A stretch of DNA of 64,000 bases, from assembly GCF_026342835.1 (NCBI RefSeq), contig NZ_JAPEMI010000002.1, positions 496,001-560,000 of the forward strand. The letters run 5' to 3'. Below, one piece after another: positions 17,311 to 24,376 of the stretch (position 1 is the first letter of the stretch; each line of letters opens with the position of its first letter). The notes under the pieces were generated by a model that saw only the letters and a list, made by a program, of their open reading frames with translations, was not told where the DNA came from and did no database searches. The translations under genes and the position numbers were made by a program. Origin of the DNA: Streptomyces sp. NBC_00154. Its GTDB lineage: Bacteria; Actinomycetota; Actinomycetes; Streptomycetales; Streptomycetaceae.

Positions 17311-17916
17311 TCAGATTGAGTCGCCCCGCGATCCGGTCGAGCTCTGCCGTCCACTCGCCGGCGTCGACCTTGCGACGCCTGTCGGTGAGAGCAAGGGCGG
17401 GGGAGTCATGTGAGCCCCTTCCGGCCCCTTCGCGGCCGGCACGGCAGTCGCCTTCCTGCTGTGCCACCGAAGAGGTGTGGCACGTAGCCGGTCGACCATG
17501 ACCGTCCCCGTGGCCGAGAGGAAGATCAGCTGTGTGATGGTGCGCGGGATGAGCTGATCCCACCAGTCCGTCGCGGTGCCGGAGGCGTAGACGTTGGCGG
17601 GGAACAGTGCGAGCAACAGGAGGCCGAGTGCGCCGGCGGCCGGTCCGGAGGTCGGTGTCCACAGGAGCGCCAGGGCGCCGACGAGTTCGAAGAGGCCGGA
17701 CACGGTGACCAGTACCTCAGGTGCCGGCAGGGCGGGCGGCACCATGGCTATGAGCTCGTCGCGCATCCCCACGAAGTGGGCCCCTCCGGTCAGCAGGAAC
17801 ATGGCCGCCAATCCGCCACGCAGGGCGGTGGGCAGCCGCCGGAGCGGCCGGCCTTTCGATACGCCGGTGATCAGGCCGACGCAGGTGACCCCGACGAGAA
17901 CGATGAGTGGTTCCAT
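17311..17916 (-). CDS. DoxX-like integral membrane protein with an abnormal C-terminus
   Basis: 201 residues from the ATG at 17916, with AGGAAG at 5 bases. Four hydrophobic segments lie within residues 1-140 (MEPLIVLVGVTCVGLITGV; GGLAAMFLLTGGAHFVG; VTVSGLFELVGALALLW; ALGLLLLALFPANVYA), the four-helix plan of DoxX/DoxD-like small membrane proteins with the GGAHF motif. The normal family ends near residue 150. Here the frame runs on about 50 residues of low-complexity sequence, the last third overlapping an apparent transposase scrap in another frame, so the natural end may have been lost. Function unknown. Confidence 0.78.
   Translation of the reverse strand: MEPLIVLVGVTCVGLITGVSKGRPLRRLPTALRGGLAAMFLLTGGAHFVGMRDELIAMVPPALPAPEVLVTVSGLFELVGALALLWTPTSGPAAGALGLLLLALFPANVYASGTATDWWDQLIPRTITQLIFLSATGTVMVDRLRATPLRWHSRKATAVPAAKGPEGAHMTPPPLLSPTGVARSTPASGRQSSTGSRGDSI
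17321..17404 (-). pseudogene. Possible IS701-type transposase N-terminal scrap
   Basis: In a frame different from the DoxX gene, about 28 codons read ALALTDRRRKVDAGEW then TAELDRIAGR, which resembles the start region of IS701-family DDE transposases (W..ELD.IAGRF). The similarity stops abruptly. With the tnpB remnant 200 bases away this supports a mobile-element graveyard. The call rests on memory of the family motif only. Confidence 0.3.
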
Positions 17917-18068
17917 GGGAACTTCCTTGTAGAAGCCAGGCGTAGAGGCCGGGTCGGGCAGAGGCAGATGTGCGGGACCACGCCGGTCAGCACACGACCG
18001 GACGTTCTCCGCGTGAGGTACGAACAGGCACGTGGACGCCGTGCGGCTTTGCCCCGTGCTGAAGGCAG

Positions 18069-18458
18069 TTACGCGGGCTTTCCCCTCGTCGCCGCTGCCG
18101 AGCTTCGGACGGCGACGTGGTCGATCTCCTGAATCTGGAGGACGACGCCGTCCGGGTCGGTGACGCGGATACTGCGACCGAAGTTCTCGTCGACGAGGTC
18201 GTAGTCGTATCCGGATCGAGCGAGTCGCTCCGCGATGTCTTCCAGCCGCTCGTCCGTGGCGAAGCCCAGTTCGGTGGTGCCGGGCGGGCGTCCCTGGGAG
18301 ACAGTGGCGTCGTGGATCCCGACAGCGCCGGCGTCGGCAGCCAACTGTGCCCACACGTCCACGCTGACGTCGGGTTGGAAGATGAGGCCCAGACCGGCAT
18401 AGAAGTGCCGGGAGGCTGCCACGTCGGCGACGTACCTGATGGGGAGTACGGTCAGCAT
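18069..18458 (-). CDS. VOC-family (glyoxalase/bleomycin-resistance-like) protein
   Basis: 129 residues from the ATG at 18458; GAGGAGG lies 12 bases upstream. The single VOC domain starts with TVLPIRYVADVAASRHFYAG, has GTTELGFAT in the middle and ends FGRSIRVTDPDGVVLQIQE, the usual metal-site strand. Such dimeric proteins act as dioxygenases, isomerases or antibiotic-binding proteins; which one cannot be told. It is divergent from the Lrp regulator 156 bases away, which may control it. Confidence 0.85.
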   Translation of the reverse strand: MLTVLPIRYVADVAASRHFYAGLGLIFQPDVSVDVWAQLAADAGAVGIHDATVSQGRPPGTTELGFATDERLEDIAERLARSGYDYDLVDENFGRSIRVTDPDGVVLQIQEIDHVAVRSSAAATRGKPA

Positions 18459-18614
18459 GATGTTCTCATTCCTCCTCGTTCCGGGCGGGCGAGGGCGTGT
18501 ACGGGTGGATCCGACGTCTCTGCCGGTTGCCGGAAGTGTCATCCCCGTCCGTCCACCCCGCGGTGTAAAGCCGACCGGGTTTGAGGGAATCGGGCATTTG
18601 GAGAGGCAAGGCTG

Positions 18615-19649
18615 ATGGAATCCGTCACCCTCGACGAGCTGGACCGCCGGCTGATCCACGCCCTCCAACTCGATGGGCGCATGTCGTTCAGCCGCATCGC
18701 AGCGGTTATCGGCACCCCCGAACGCACTGTCGTCCGCCGCTACAACCGTCTGCGGTCGCGCTTCGTCCTGCGCGTCGTCGGGCTCGTCGACAGCCGCCGG
18801 ATCGGGATGCTCGACTGGGTCGTCCGCGTCCACTGCGCACCCGAGACGGCGGACGCGCTTGCCGCCAACCTCGCTCAGCGCGGCGACACTTCATGGATCG
18901 CGCCGTTGGTGGGTGGAACGGAACTCACCTGCATGATCCGCACACCGCCACCGGGCGACGAGGGACAGCGCTCGTTCTTCGAGCAACTCGCCCGGACCCA
19001 CGGGGTACGTGATGTGAAGGCGGCTTGCGTGCTGCGTCCGATCGCCGGCGTCGGTGGGTGGGCGGGGCGGATGGGTGCACTCAACGAGGCGGAGCAGGTT
19101 CGGCTTCGGGTACCGGCGCTACCCGAAGCGCCGGACGCGGCGTGCCTCGCCGTCACGTGGAATGACGCGGACACCCGTCTCGTGCGCGCCCTGTCGGAGG
19201 ATGCACGTGCGGACCTGGGGCGACTGGCCGCTGCGACCGGGTGGTCGGAGTCCACCGTCCGGCGCCGCATCGGCCAACTGCGCGAGGCCGGGGTGCTTGC
19301 CTTCGAAGTAGAGGTGGACCCCGCGCTGTTCGGCTTCCGCGTCGAGTCGCTCATGTGGCTCGAAGTGGCACCGGCCGCGTTCGGGACCGTCACCGAAGCG
19401 CTGTCCCGGCACTCCTCGGTCGCGTTCGCCGCTCTCACCACCGGGCCGTCCGCGGTCTTCGCGATCGTGGAGTGCCGCAGCGCTGACGCGCTGTGCGAGT
19501 ACCTGTCCACCGAGTTGGCCGATCTTCCCGGCATCACCCGTGTCGAGACCGCCGTCACCCAGCGCCGCACCAAGCGAGCCGGACCACTGCTGATGCCCGC
19601 CATGGGGGCACGGCCGGGCCCGGGGCCGAACGGACCCGTCGCGGAGTAG
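18615..19649 (+). CDS. Lrp/AsnC-family regulator with duplicated HTH-ligand halves
   Basis: 344 residues, twice the size of a normal Lrp protein. The first helix-turn-helix is at about 5-50 (LDELDRRLIHALQLDGRMSF) with an AsnC ligand domain behind it. A second HTH is at about 180-230 (DADTRLVRALSEDARADLG, STVRRRIGQLREAG) with its own ligand domain. Such tandem Lrp proteins are common in actinobacteria. They typically sense amino acids. It is divergent from the VOC gene, a likely target along with itself. GTG/ATG choice: ATG 18615 follows GAGAGGCAAGGCTG. Confidence 0.88.
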   Translation: MESVTLDELDRRLIHALQLDGRMSFSRIAAVIGTPERTVVRRYNRLRSRFVLRVVGLVDSRRIGMLDWVVRVHCAPETADALAANLAQRGDTSWIAPLVGGTELTCMIRTPPPGDEGQRSFFEQLARTHGVRDVKAACVLRPIAGVGGWAGRMGALNEAEQVRLRVPALPEAPDAACLAVTWNDADTRLVRALSEDARADLGRLAAATGWSESTVRRRIGQLREAGVLAFEVEVDPALFGFRVESLMWLEVAPAAFGTVTEALSRHSSVAFAALTTGPSAVFAIVECRSADALCEYLSTELADLPGITRVETAVTQRRTKRAGPLLMPAMGARPGPGPNGPVAE

Positions 19650-19689
19650 CCGGCTCCGGCCGGGTGGGACCGGGACACCGAAGCTGGAC

Positions 19690-19720
19690 TTGAAGTTGCC
19701 GCTGCGGCAGCTTCTACCGT
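19690..19720 (+). promoter_or_regulatory. MerR-type promoter with 19-bp spacer and dyad operator
   Basis: A -35 TTGAAG (19690-19695) and a -10 TACCGT (19715-19720) are separated by 19 bases. Inside lies a dyad with arms GAAGTTGCCG and CGGCAGCTTC (19692-19714), one mismatch in ten. An over-long 19-base spacer with the dyad between the boxes is the defining layout of MerR-activated promoters, where the regulator twists the DNA to realign the boxes. It lies 55 bases before the MerR gene, so it is self-activated. Confidence 0.85.
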
Positions 19721-19774
19721 CTTTACCAGGGCCGGATCGGCCGGCCCGGTGAAGCATTCGTGAGGAGGGCGGCC

Positions 19775-20536
19775 ATGGCCTGGCCGATTGCGGAGGTCGC
19801 CCGGATGTCGGGCGTGACGGCGCGGACGCTGCGGCACTACGACGAGATCGGTCTGCTGCCGCCGGCCCGGATCGGCGCCAACGGTCACCGCTACTACGAG
19901 GAGCGACAGCTGTTGCAGCTGCAACAGATCCTCGTACTGCGCACGCTGGGCCTGGGACTGCCCGAGATCGGCCGGATCCTGGCCGCGCAGGTCGATGAGC
20001 TCGAGGCCCTGCGCGGCCACCGGCGTCAGTTGCTCGCAGAGCGTGACCGGCTCGATGCCCTGGCCGGCACCGTCTCCCGCACGATCGCTGAACTGGAGCA
20101 GTCCAGGAAGGACGGCAGAACCATGACCAGCATCAACCGACCGGAGAACCTGTTCGAGGGTGTCCGGCCCGCCCAGTACGGAGAGGGCATGCGCGACTTC
20201 CCGGAACTGGCCGAGAAGGTCGAGCAGCGCACTGCGACGATGAGCCAGGACGAAATCGAGGCCGGGCACCGCCGACGCACGGCGCAGATGATCCGACTGG
20301 CCGAGCTGCAGGCCGCAGGTCTGCCCGCCGACGCCGACCCGGTGCAGGCCGAGGTCGACGCCCAGTACAGGGCGCTGGCCGAGCTCCGGGCAGCCTCCGC
20401 CGAGGAGTTCCGCGCGATGGGGCGCTCCTGCGTGGAGAACGACCAGCGGCGCGCGGCATACGAGGCGATCGCGCCCGGCCTGGCCGCGTATCAGCGGGAC
20501 GCAATCGAGGCATACGCCACCACCCGGCTGAGCTGA
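19775..20536 (+). CDS. MerR-family regulator with TipAS-like antibiotic-recognition domain
   Basis: 253 residues from the ATG at 19775, with AGGAGG 7 bases before it. A MerR winged helix (about 1-70: IAEVARMSGVTARTLRHYDEIGLL) is followed by a coiled coil (75-115) and a C-terminal helical TipAS domain (about 120-253) ending APGLAAYQRDAIEAYA. In TipA this domain traps thiopeptides and other drugs, covalently through a Cys. The single Cys here is in MGRSCVEND, near the expected place (inference). An internal ATG at 20123 with AAGGA 10 bases upstream could yield the drug-binding domain alone, as tipAS does. Its own promoter carries a matching operator. Confidence 0.9.
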   Translation: MAWPIAEVARMSGVTARTLRHYDEIGLLPPARIGANGHRYYEERQLLQLQQILVLRTLGLGLPEIGRILAAQVDELEALRGHRRQLLAERDRLDALAGTVSRTIAELEQSRKDGRTMTSINRPENLFEGVRPAQYGEGMRDFPELAEKVEQRTATMSQDEIEAGHRRRTAQMIRLAELQAAGLPADADPVQAEVDAQYRALAELRAASAEEFRAMGRSCVENDQRRAAYEAIAPGLAAYQRDAIEAYATTRLS

Positions 20537-20552
20537 GCCGGTACGTACCGGC
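20537..20552 (+). terminator. Palindrome directly after the MerR stop codon
   Basis: GCCGGTACGTACCGGC is a perfect 16-base palindrome starting the base after the stop. As RNA it folds to a 6-base stem with a 4-base loop. It may be a terminator or a regulator site. The rest of 20553-20791 shows no further gene. Confidence 0.4.
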
Positions 20553-20791
20553 CGCCGTCACGGGCACCCTCCTGCGACGGCGGCCCCCGCCGGGGAGGTC
20601 CGGCGCCCGTGCCCGGCCCCGGAACCTGCCGCACGGTTCAGCCACGGACTGCTGTCGGGCTCACACCGAGGTCGGCCACGTCGTACTCGCCTGCATGCAG
20701 TAGTCCGGCGCGCGCGGCGAGCCTCCTCCCGCAAGGCTAGCGGGCGTACGTGCTCCCGCCGCCTGCTCGGCGAAGAGGAAAGAAGGCCCCT

Positions 20792-21676
20792 GTGCGTATG
20801 TGGCGAATCGTGCTGCCCCTCACGGCTTCCATAGCGGCAGTTCCACTCGTGGCGGCGCCGGCCAGGGTGACGATGGCCGGGGCCGTCGGCGGGACGATGC
20901 AGGGTAGCCCGGCCTCGGTGCTGCCGGCCGGTACGGGGCCGGCGCCGACCGTCGATACCGCGCGGCCGGTCGCGCTGAAAGCGATGGCGGTGGCGTTCCC
21001 CCACGCAGCAATTCGCCCTGCCATCGTGTCGCGTGCGCGGTGGCGGGCCGACGAGACCAAGCGTGATCCCCGGGCCCACTACGCGAACGGGGTGACGGCG
21101 ATCTTCATCCACCACACCGACACCCCCAACGACTACAACTGCGCGGACGTCCCGCTCACCCTGCGCAACCTGTACACGGGCCAGACCCGCGATCAGCAAT
21201 GGGGAGACCTCGGCTACAACTTCCTCGTCGACCGATGCGGCAACATCTACGAAGGCCGCGCCGGCGGTGTCGACCGCCCCGTCGTCGGCTCCCACACCCA
21301 GGGGTTCAACCAGGGCACCGCGGGGATCGCGGCGATCGGCACCTTCGGACGAGGTACGAAGGTGCCGGCCCCCATGGAACATGCGATCGCAGTCCTCGCC
21401 GCCTGGAAACTCGGCCTGCGCGGTGTCGACCCCCGCAGCAAGGTGCGACTCACGTCCACCAATGACAAGAGCCGTTACCCCAAGGGAACTTCGGCCAGTT
21501 TTTATGCCATCTCCGCCCATCGCGACGGCTTTGCCACCGACTGCCCGGGGGATGCGCTGTTCGCCCGGCTCCCCGCGATCCGGGACCTTGCTGCCCGCCT
21601 CCAGGGCAGGGTTCTGCGCGAACCCGCTCGTGTCCAGCTTTCCCAGGCCTTGCCGAGCCTCGACGGCGGCCGCTGA
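20792..21676 (+). CDS. Secreted N-acetylmuramoyl-L-alanine amidase (PGRP/Amidase_2)
   Basis: 294 residues from GTG 20792, with AAGAAGG 5 bases before it; ATG 20798 is the alternative. A signal peptide occupies about 1-25 (LPLTASIAAVPLVAAPA). The PGRP fold spans about 85-280: IFIHHTDT with the first zinc His, LGYNFLVDRCGNIYEGR, and AHRDGFATDCPGD carrying the second His and the Cys ligand. It cleaves the bond between muramic acid and the stem peptide. The next genes (BlaI/M56, uppP) also concern the cell wall. Confidence 0.9.
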   Translation: MRMWRIVLPLTASIAAVPLVAAPARVTMAGAVGGTMQGSPASVLPAGTGPAPTVDTARPVALKAMAVAFPHAAIRPAIVSRARWRADETKRDPRAHYANGVTAIFIHHTDTPNDYNCADVPLTLRNLYTGQTRDQQWGDLGYNFLVDRCGNIYEGRAGGVDRPVVGSHTQGFNQGTAGIAAIGTFGRGTKVPAPMEHAIAVLAAWKLGLRGVDPRSKVRLTSTNDKSRYPKGTSASFYAISAHRDGFATDCPGDALFARLPAIRDLAARLQGRVLREPARVQLSQALPSLDGGR

Positions 21677-21732
21677 CCGCCCACCTGTATGCGGTGCGCC
21701 TCCAGGGCCCGCGGCCCACACCGGCCTGCCGG

Positions 21733-22704
21733 TCAGCCGCCTCTGGCCAGCTCCAGCACCTCGTGCAGATCCTGGGCGGCTTCGAACGTGCACAGGACGG
21801 CAGCCGTGAGGTAGGCGGCGGTGACCGCCGCTCGCCACTTCCCGCCCGTCGGTACGGGGGACAGGAGTGCAGCCACCCGCCGCGGCACAGGGCCCGCCTT
21901 GTCCAGCCCGGTTCGCTCCCCGTCCGTCCGGCGCTCCGCGCCACGGCGGCCGAGAAGTCCCAGGGCGGCGGCAGGCAGCCGTCGCAGACCGCCGGAGCGC
22001 TTTGTCGCCAGCGCCGCCTTTCCCACGGTGACCGCCACCCGCCGCCGGTCGCCGGTTGCGCTTGCCGCTGCCTCGTCCGCCCACCGCTCCACCGTGTAGG
22101 AGACCTGAGCCGCCAGGGGGCGCACCAACGGGTTCGCGGTTGCGGCCAGTTGGGCCGCTGCGGCGAACAGATAGTGGTGGGCGCGCAGATGGGCCCGCTC
22201 GTGCGCGAACAGGATTGCGCGCTCGGTTTCGTCGAGCGTGGCCAGCATGCCTGTCGAGACCACGATGCGGCCGGGCAGTCCGGGCATCGCGAACGCGTCG
22301 GCGGCCGACTCCTCCATCACCACGAGCGGATCCTGACCCGGGAAGCACGCGGACTCCAGAACAGCGGCACACACCGCCCGCACCCGGCGGACCAGGAAGC
22401 GGGAGGCGACCACGGTCACGGCGAGCAGCAGCACCGCTGCCGGCACGGCTACCGGCACCCACGCCGGATCGTCGCGTCCCAGCACTGCCGGTGACAGATC
22501 GGCGAGTCGGGCGATCCTCGGGATACGCACCAGACCGGCGAGGGCGAGGAGGCCGAGTACCGTCGTACTGCCCGCGGCCAACACCACGGACGCCGTCGTC
22601 AGCACCCAGGTGGCCAGTCGCGGTTCCAGCCGGTCGGCAAGCGGCCGGGCGGCGGGTCCCGCCAGCAGCGGGAAGAACAGCGGCAGGTAGATGGCGAGAT
22701 GCAT
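21733..22704 (-). CDS. M56-family membrane metallopeptidase (BlaR1-like, without sensor domain)
   Basis: 323 residues; the ATG at 22704 has GGAGG at 6 bases. Membrane segments lie at about 3-18, 35-58 and 83-100, with a fourth near 290-308. The zinc motif HERAH is H168 to H172, with a third ligand likely in the SYTVERWADEAA helix. BlaR1/MecR1 proteins cleave the BlaI repressor on sensing beta-lactams. This one has no penicillin-binding domain at the C-terminus, like many actinobacterial members, so its signal is unknown. It follows blaI by 16 bases in one operon. Confidence 0.9.
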   Translation of the reverse strand: MHLAIYLPLFFPLLAGPAARPLADRLEPRLATWVLTTASVVLAAGSTTVLGLLALAGLVRIPRIARLADLSPAVLGRDDPAWVPVAVPAAVLLLAVTVVASRFLVRRVRAVCAAVLESACFPGQDPLVVMEESAADAFAMPGLPGRIVVSTGMLATLDETERAILFAHERAHLRAHHYLFAAAAQLAATANPLVRPLAAQVSYTVERWADEAAASATGDRRRVAVTVGKAALATKRSGGLRRLPAAALGLLGRRGAERRTDGERTGLDKAGPVPRRVAALLSPVPTGGKWRAAVTAAYLTAAVLCTFEAAQDLHEVLELARGG

Positions 22705-22720
22705 GGCAGCCTCCGTGGCC

Positions 22721-23122
22721 CTACCGGCCGGAGTCCAGGTCGCCGCCGAGCAGGCGGCGCAGAAGCGCCTCGTCGCCGCTCGACAGGTCGTCGACGAAGC
22801 GGGTGAGAACCGTCTCGCGATCCGGCACCTCCTCCATGGCCTGGCGCATCCGCCGGGCGGCGAACCCCGGTTCGTCGGTGGCGGGCGCGTAGGCGAAGGC
22901 CCGGCCTCGTGGGACCCGGGTGAGGACGTCCTTCTCGTACAGCCGGGTCAGGATGGTCACGACGGTGCTGTACGACAAGTCGTCGTCCATGACTTCACGT
23001 ACGGCTCTCGGGGTGAGCGGCTCCGGCGCCGACCGGAGCACGGCGAGCACCTCGGCCTCACGCTTGCCATTGGCCAGGCGGCTGTCCGTCTCGTGTGTCC
23101 CGGCACGCTCGACCGCATCCAC
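22721..23122 (-). CDS. BlaI/MecI/CopY-family repressor
   Basis: 133 residues from GTG 23122, with AAGGAGG 9 bases before it. The winged helix spans about residues 15-85 (NGKREAEVLAVL, LTPRAVREVMDDDLSYSTVVTILTRLYEKDVL) and the C-terminal dimerisation helices about 95-130. The family binds CTAC/TACA palindromes and is inactivated by cleavage by the partner M56 protease. A perfect 24-base palindrome with CTAC/GTAG cores lies 40 bases upstream, in the space shared with uppP, so it probably represses both itself and uppP. Confidence 0.92.
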   Translation of the reverse strand: MDAVERAGTHETDSRLANGKREAEVLAVLRSAPEPLTPRAVREVMDDDLSYSTVVTILTRLYEKDVLTRVPRGRAFAYAPATDEPGFAARRMRQAMEEVPDRETVLTRFVDDLSSGDEALLRRLLGGDLDSGR

Positions 23123-23161
23123 CGTTGGCTGCCTCCTTGCTCATCCTCTACAGTCACACCC

Positions 23162-23185
23162 GTCTTCTACGCGCGCGTAGAAGAC
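23162..23185. promoter_or_regulatory. Perfect 24-bp palindrome, candidate BlaI operator
   Basis: The arms GTCTTCTACGCG and CGCGTAGAAGAC are exact reverse complements with no spacer. The core has the CTAC-N6-GTAG form expected for BlaI-type repressors. It lies in the 23123-23426 divergent region, 40 bases from blaI and 241 from uppP. A half site TCTACAG is nearby at 23145-23155. Confidence 0.8.
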
Positions 23186-23426
23186 AATGGCCTTCCCCGA
23201 GTGTGCCACGCATGCTCTTGGACCCGTGACGCCCGCCGCCATGACAGGAATCCGATGCCCCGTCACACGCCCGAGCCCAGGGCACTTCCCGGCCCGGGAC
23301 CGGTGCACCCGCCGACCGGCTGCCGGCGGTTGCGCGGGCCGCGCTTCTCGGAGCTGCGGTCCTGAGGCGAGAGCGCCACCGCACCACCACCGTCATCCCA
23401 TCGAATGCTTCGCAAGGACGGAACAC

Positions 23427-24263
23427 TTGAGCGCCATCACCATCGGACAGGCCATCGTTCTCGGGATCGTGGAGGGGGTGACCGAGTTCCTGCCGATCTC
23501 CTCCACCGGGCACCTGAAGATCGCCGAGGGGCTGATGGACATCCCGGTGGACGACAAGGGCGTCGTTGCCTTCACCGCCGTCATCCAGGTGGGTGCGATT
23601 GCCGCCGTCCTCGTCTACTTCTTCAAGGACATCGTCCGATTCGTCACCGCGTGGGTACGGGGCCTGGCCCATCGCGACCAACGGGACAGCCACGACTACA
23701 AGTTCACCTGGTGGGTCATCTATGCCACGATCCCGATCGTGATCGTAGGACTCGCCGCGAAGCCGCTCATCGAAGGACCGCTCGCCTCGCTGTGGGTGGT
23801 GGCCGGATCGCTGATCGTCGGCAGCGGCGTGATGTGGGCGGCCGATCAGATGGGCCGGCACAGGCGCGGCGAGGAGGACACCACGCTCAAGGACGCGATG
23901 CTGGTCGGCTGCTCCCAGATCCTGGCGCTCCTCTTCCCCGGCTTCTCCCGCTCGGGCGCCACCATGTCCACCGGCCTCATCCTGGACCTCAACCGGGTCG
24001 CCGCGACCCGCCTTTCGTTCTTCCTCGGCATCCCGTCACTGACCGGCGCCGGGCTGTACGAGCTGAAGGACGCGGTCGGCGGCGGGGTGGGCGCGGTACC
24101 GCTCGCCGTGGGCACGGTGGTCTCCTTCGTCGTCGCGTACGCCTCGATCGCCTGGCTGCTGAAGTTCGTTGCCAAGCACTCGTTCAACGCGTTCGTGATC
24201 TATCGCATCATCGTGGGCGTGCTGCTCTTCGCCCTGCTGGGCGCGGGTCTTCTCAACGCCTGA
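23427..24263 (+). CDS. uppP: Undecaprenyl-diphosphatase
   Basis: 278 residues from TTG 23427, with AAGGACGGA before it; the frame is open upstream but homology starts at SAITIGQAIVLG. The signature motifs are EGVTEFLPISSTGH (about 12-25) and PGFSRSGAT (about 170-178), plus eight hydrophobic segments. This integral membrane enzyme recycles undecaprenyl pyrophosphate to the monophosphate carrier for peptidoglycan and other polymers and gives bacitracin tolerance. Being divergent from a BlaI/M56 pair with a shared palindrome suggests induction under cell-wall stress (inference). Confidence 0.95.
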   Translation: MSAITIGQAIVLGIVEGVTEFLPISSTGHLKIAEGLMDIPVDDKGVVAFTAVIQVGAIAAVLVYFFKDIVRFVTAWVRGLAHRDQRDSHDYKFTWWVIYATIPIVIVGLAAKPLIEGPLASLWVVAGSLIVGSGVMWAADQMGRHRRGEEDTTLKDAMLVGCSQILALLFPGFSRSGATMSTGLILDLNRVAATRLSFFLGIPSLTGAGLYELKDAVGGGVGAVPLAVGTVVSFVVAYASIAWLLKFVAKHSFNAFVIYRIIVGVLLFALLGAGLLNA

Positions 24264-24281
24264 GGGGCAGACCCCGCACGA

Positions 24282-24313
24282 GAGACGGCGAGGCCGATGG
24301 GCCTCGCCGTCTC
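24282..24313 (+). terminator. Strong hairpin after uppP
   Basis: Thirteen-base perfect arms (GAGACGGCGAGGC and GCCTCGCCGTCTC) with a 6-base loop lie 18 bases beyond the uppP stop. Confidence 0.8.
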
Positions 24314-24329
24314 GGCGTCGGTGGACCGT

Positions 24330-24362
24330 CGAGTCCCGTCACCCGGGGGGCGACGGGACTCG
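24330..24362 (-). terminator. Strong hairpin after the nucleobase permease
   Basis: Eleven-base perfect arms (CGAGTCCCGTC and GACGGGACTCG) with an 11-base loop lie 14 bases past the permease stop on the minus strand. Together with 24282-24313 it separates the two convergent genes. Confidence 0.8.
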
Positions 24363-24376
24363 AGGCTCGGGGTTCG

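Noticed and set aside
20558..22462. 634-codon minus-strand frame opposite the amidase and over the M56 gene
   Set aside because: The amidase and M56 proteins have clear motifs and starts in other frames; this frame has none.
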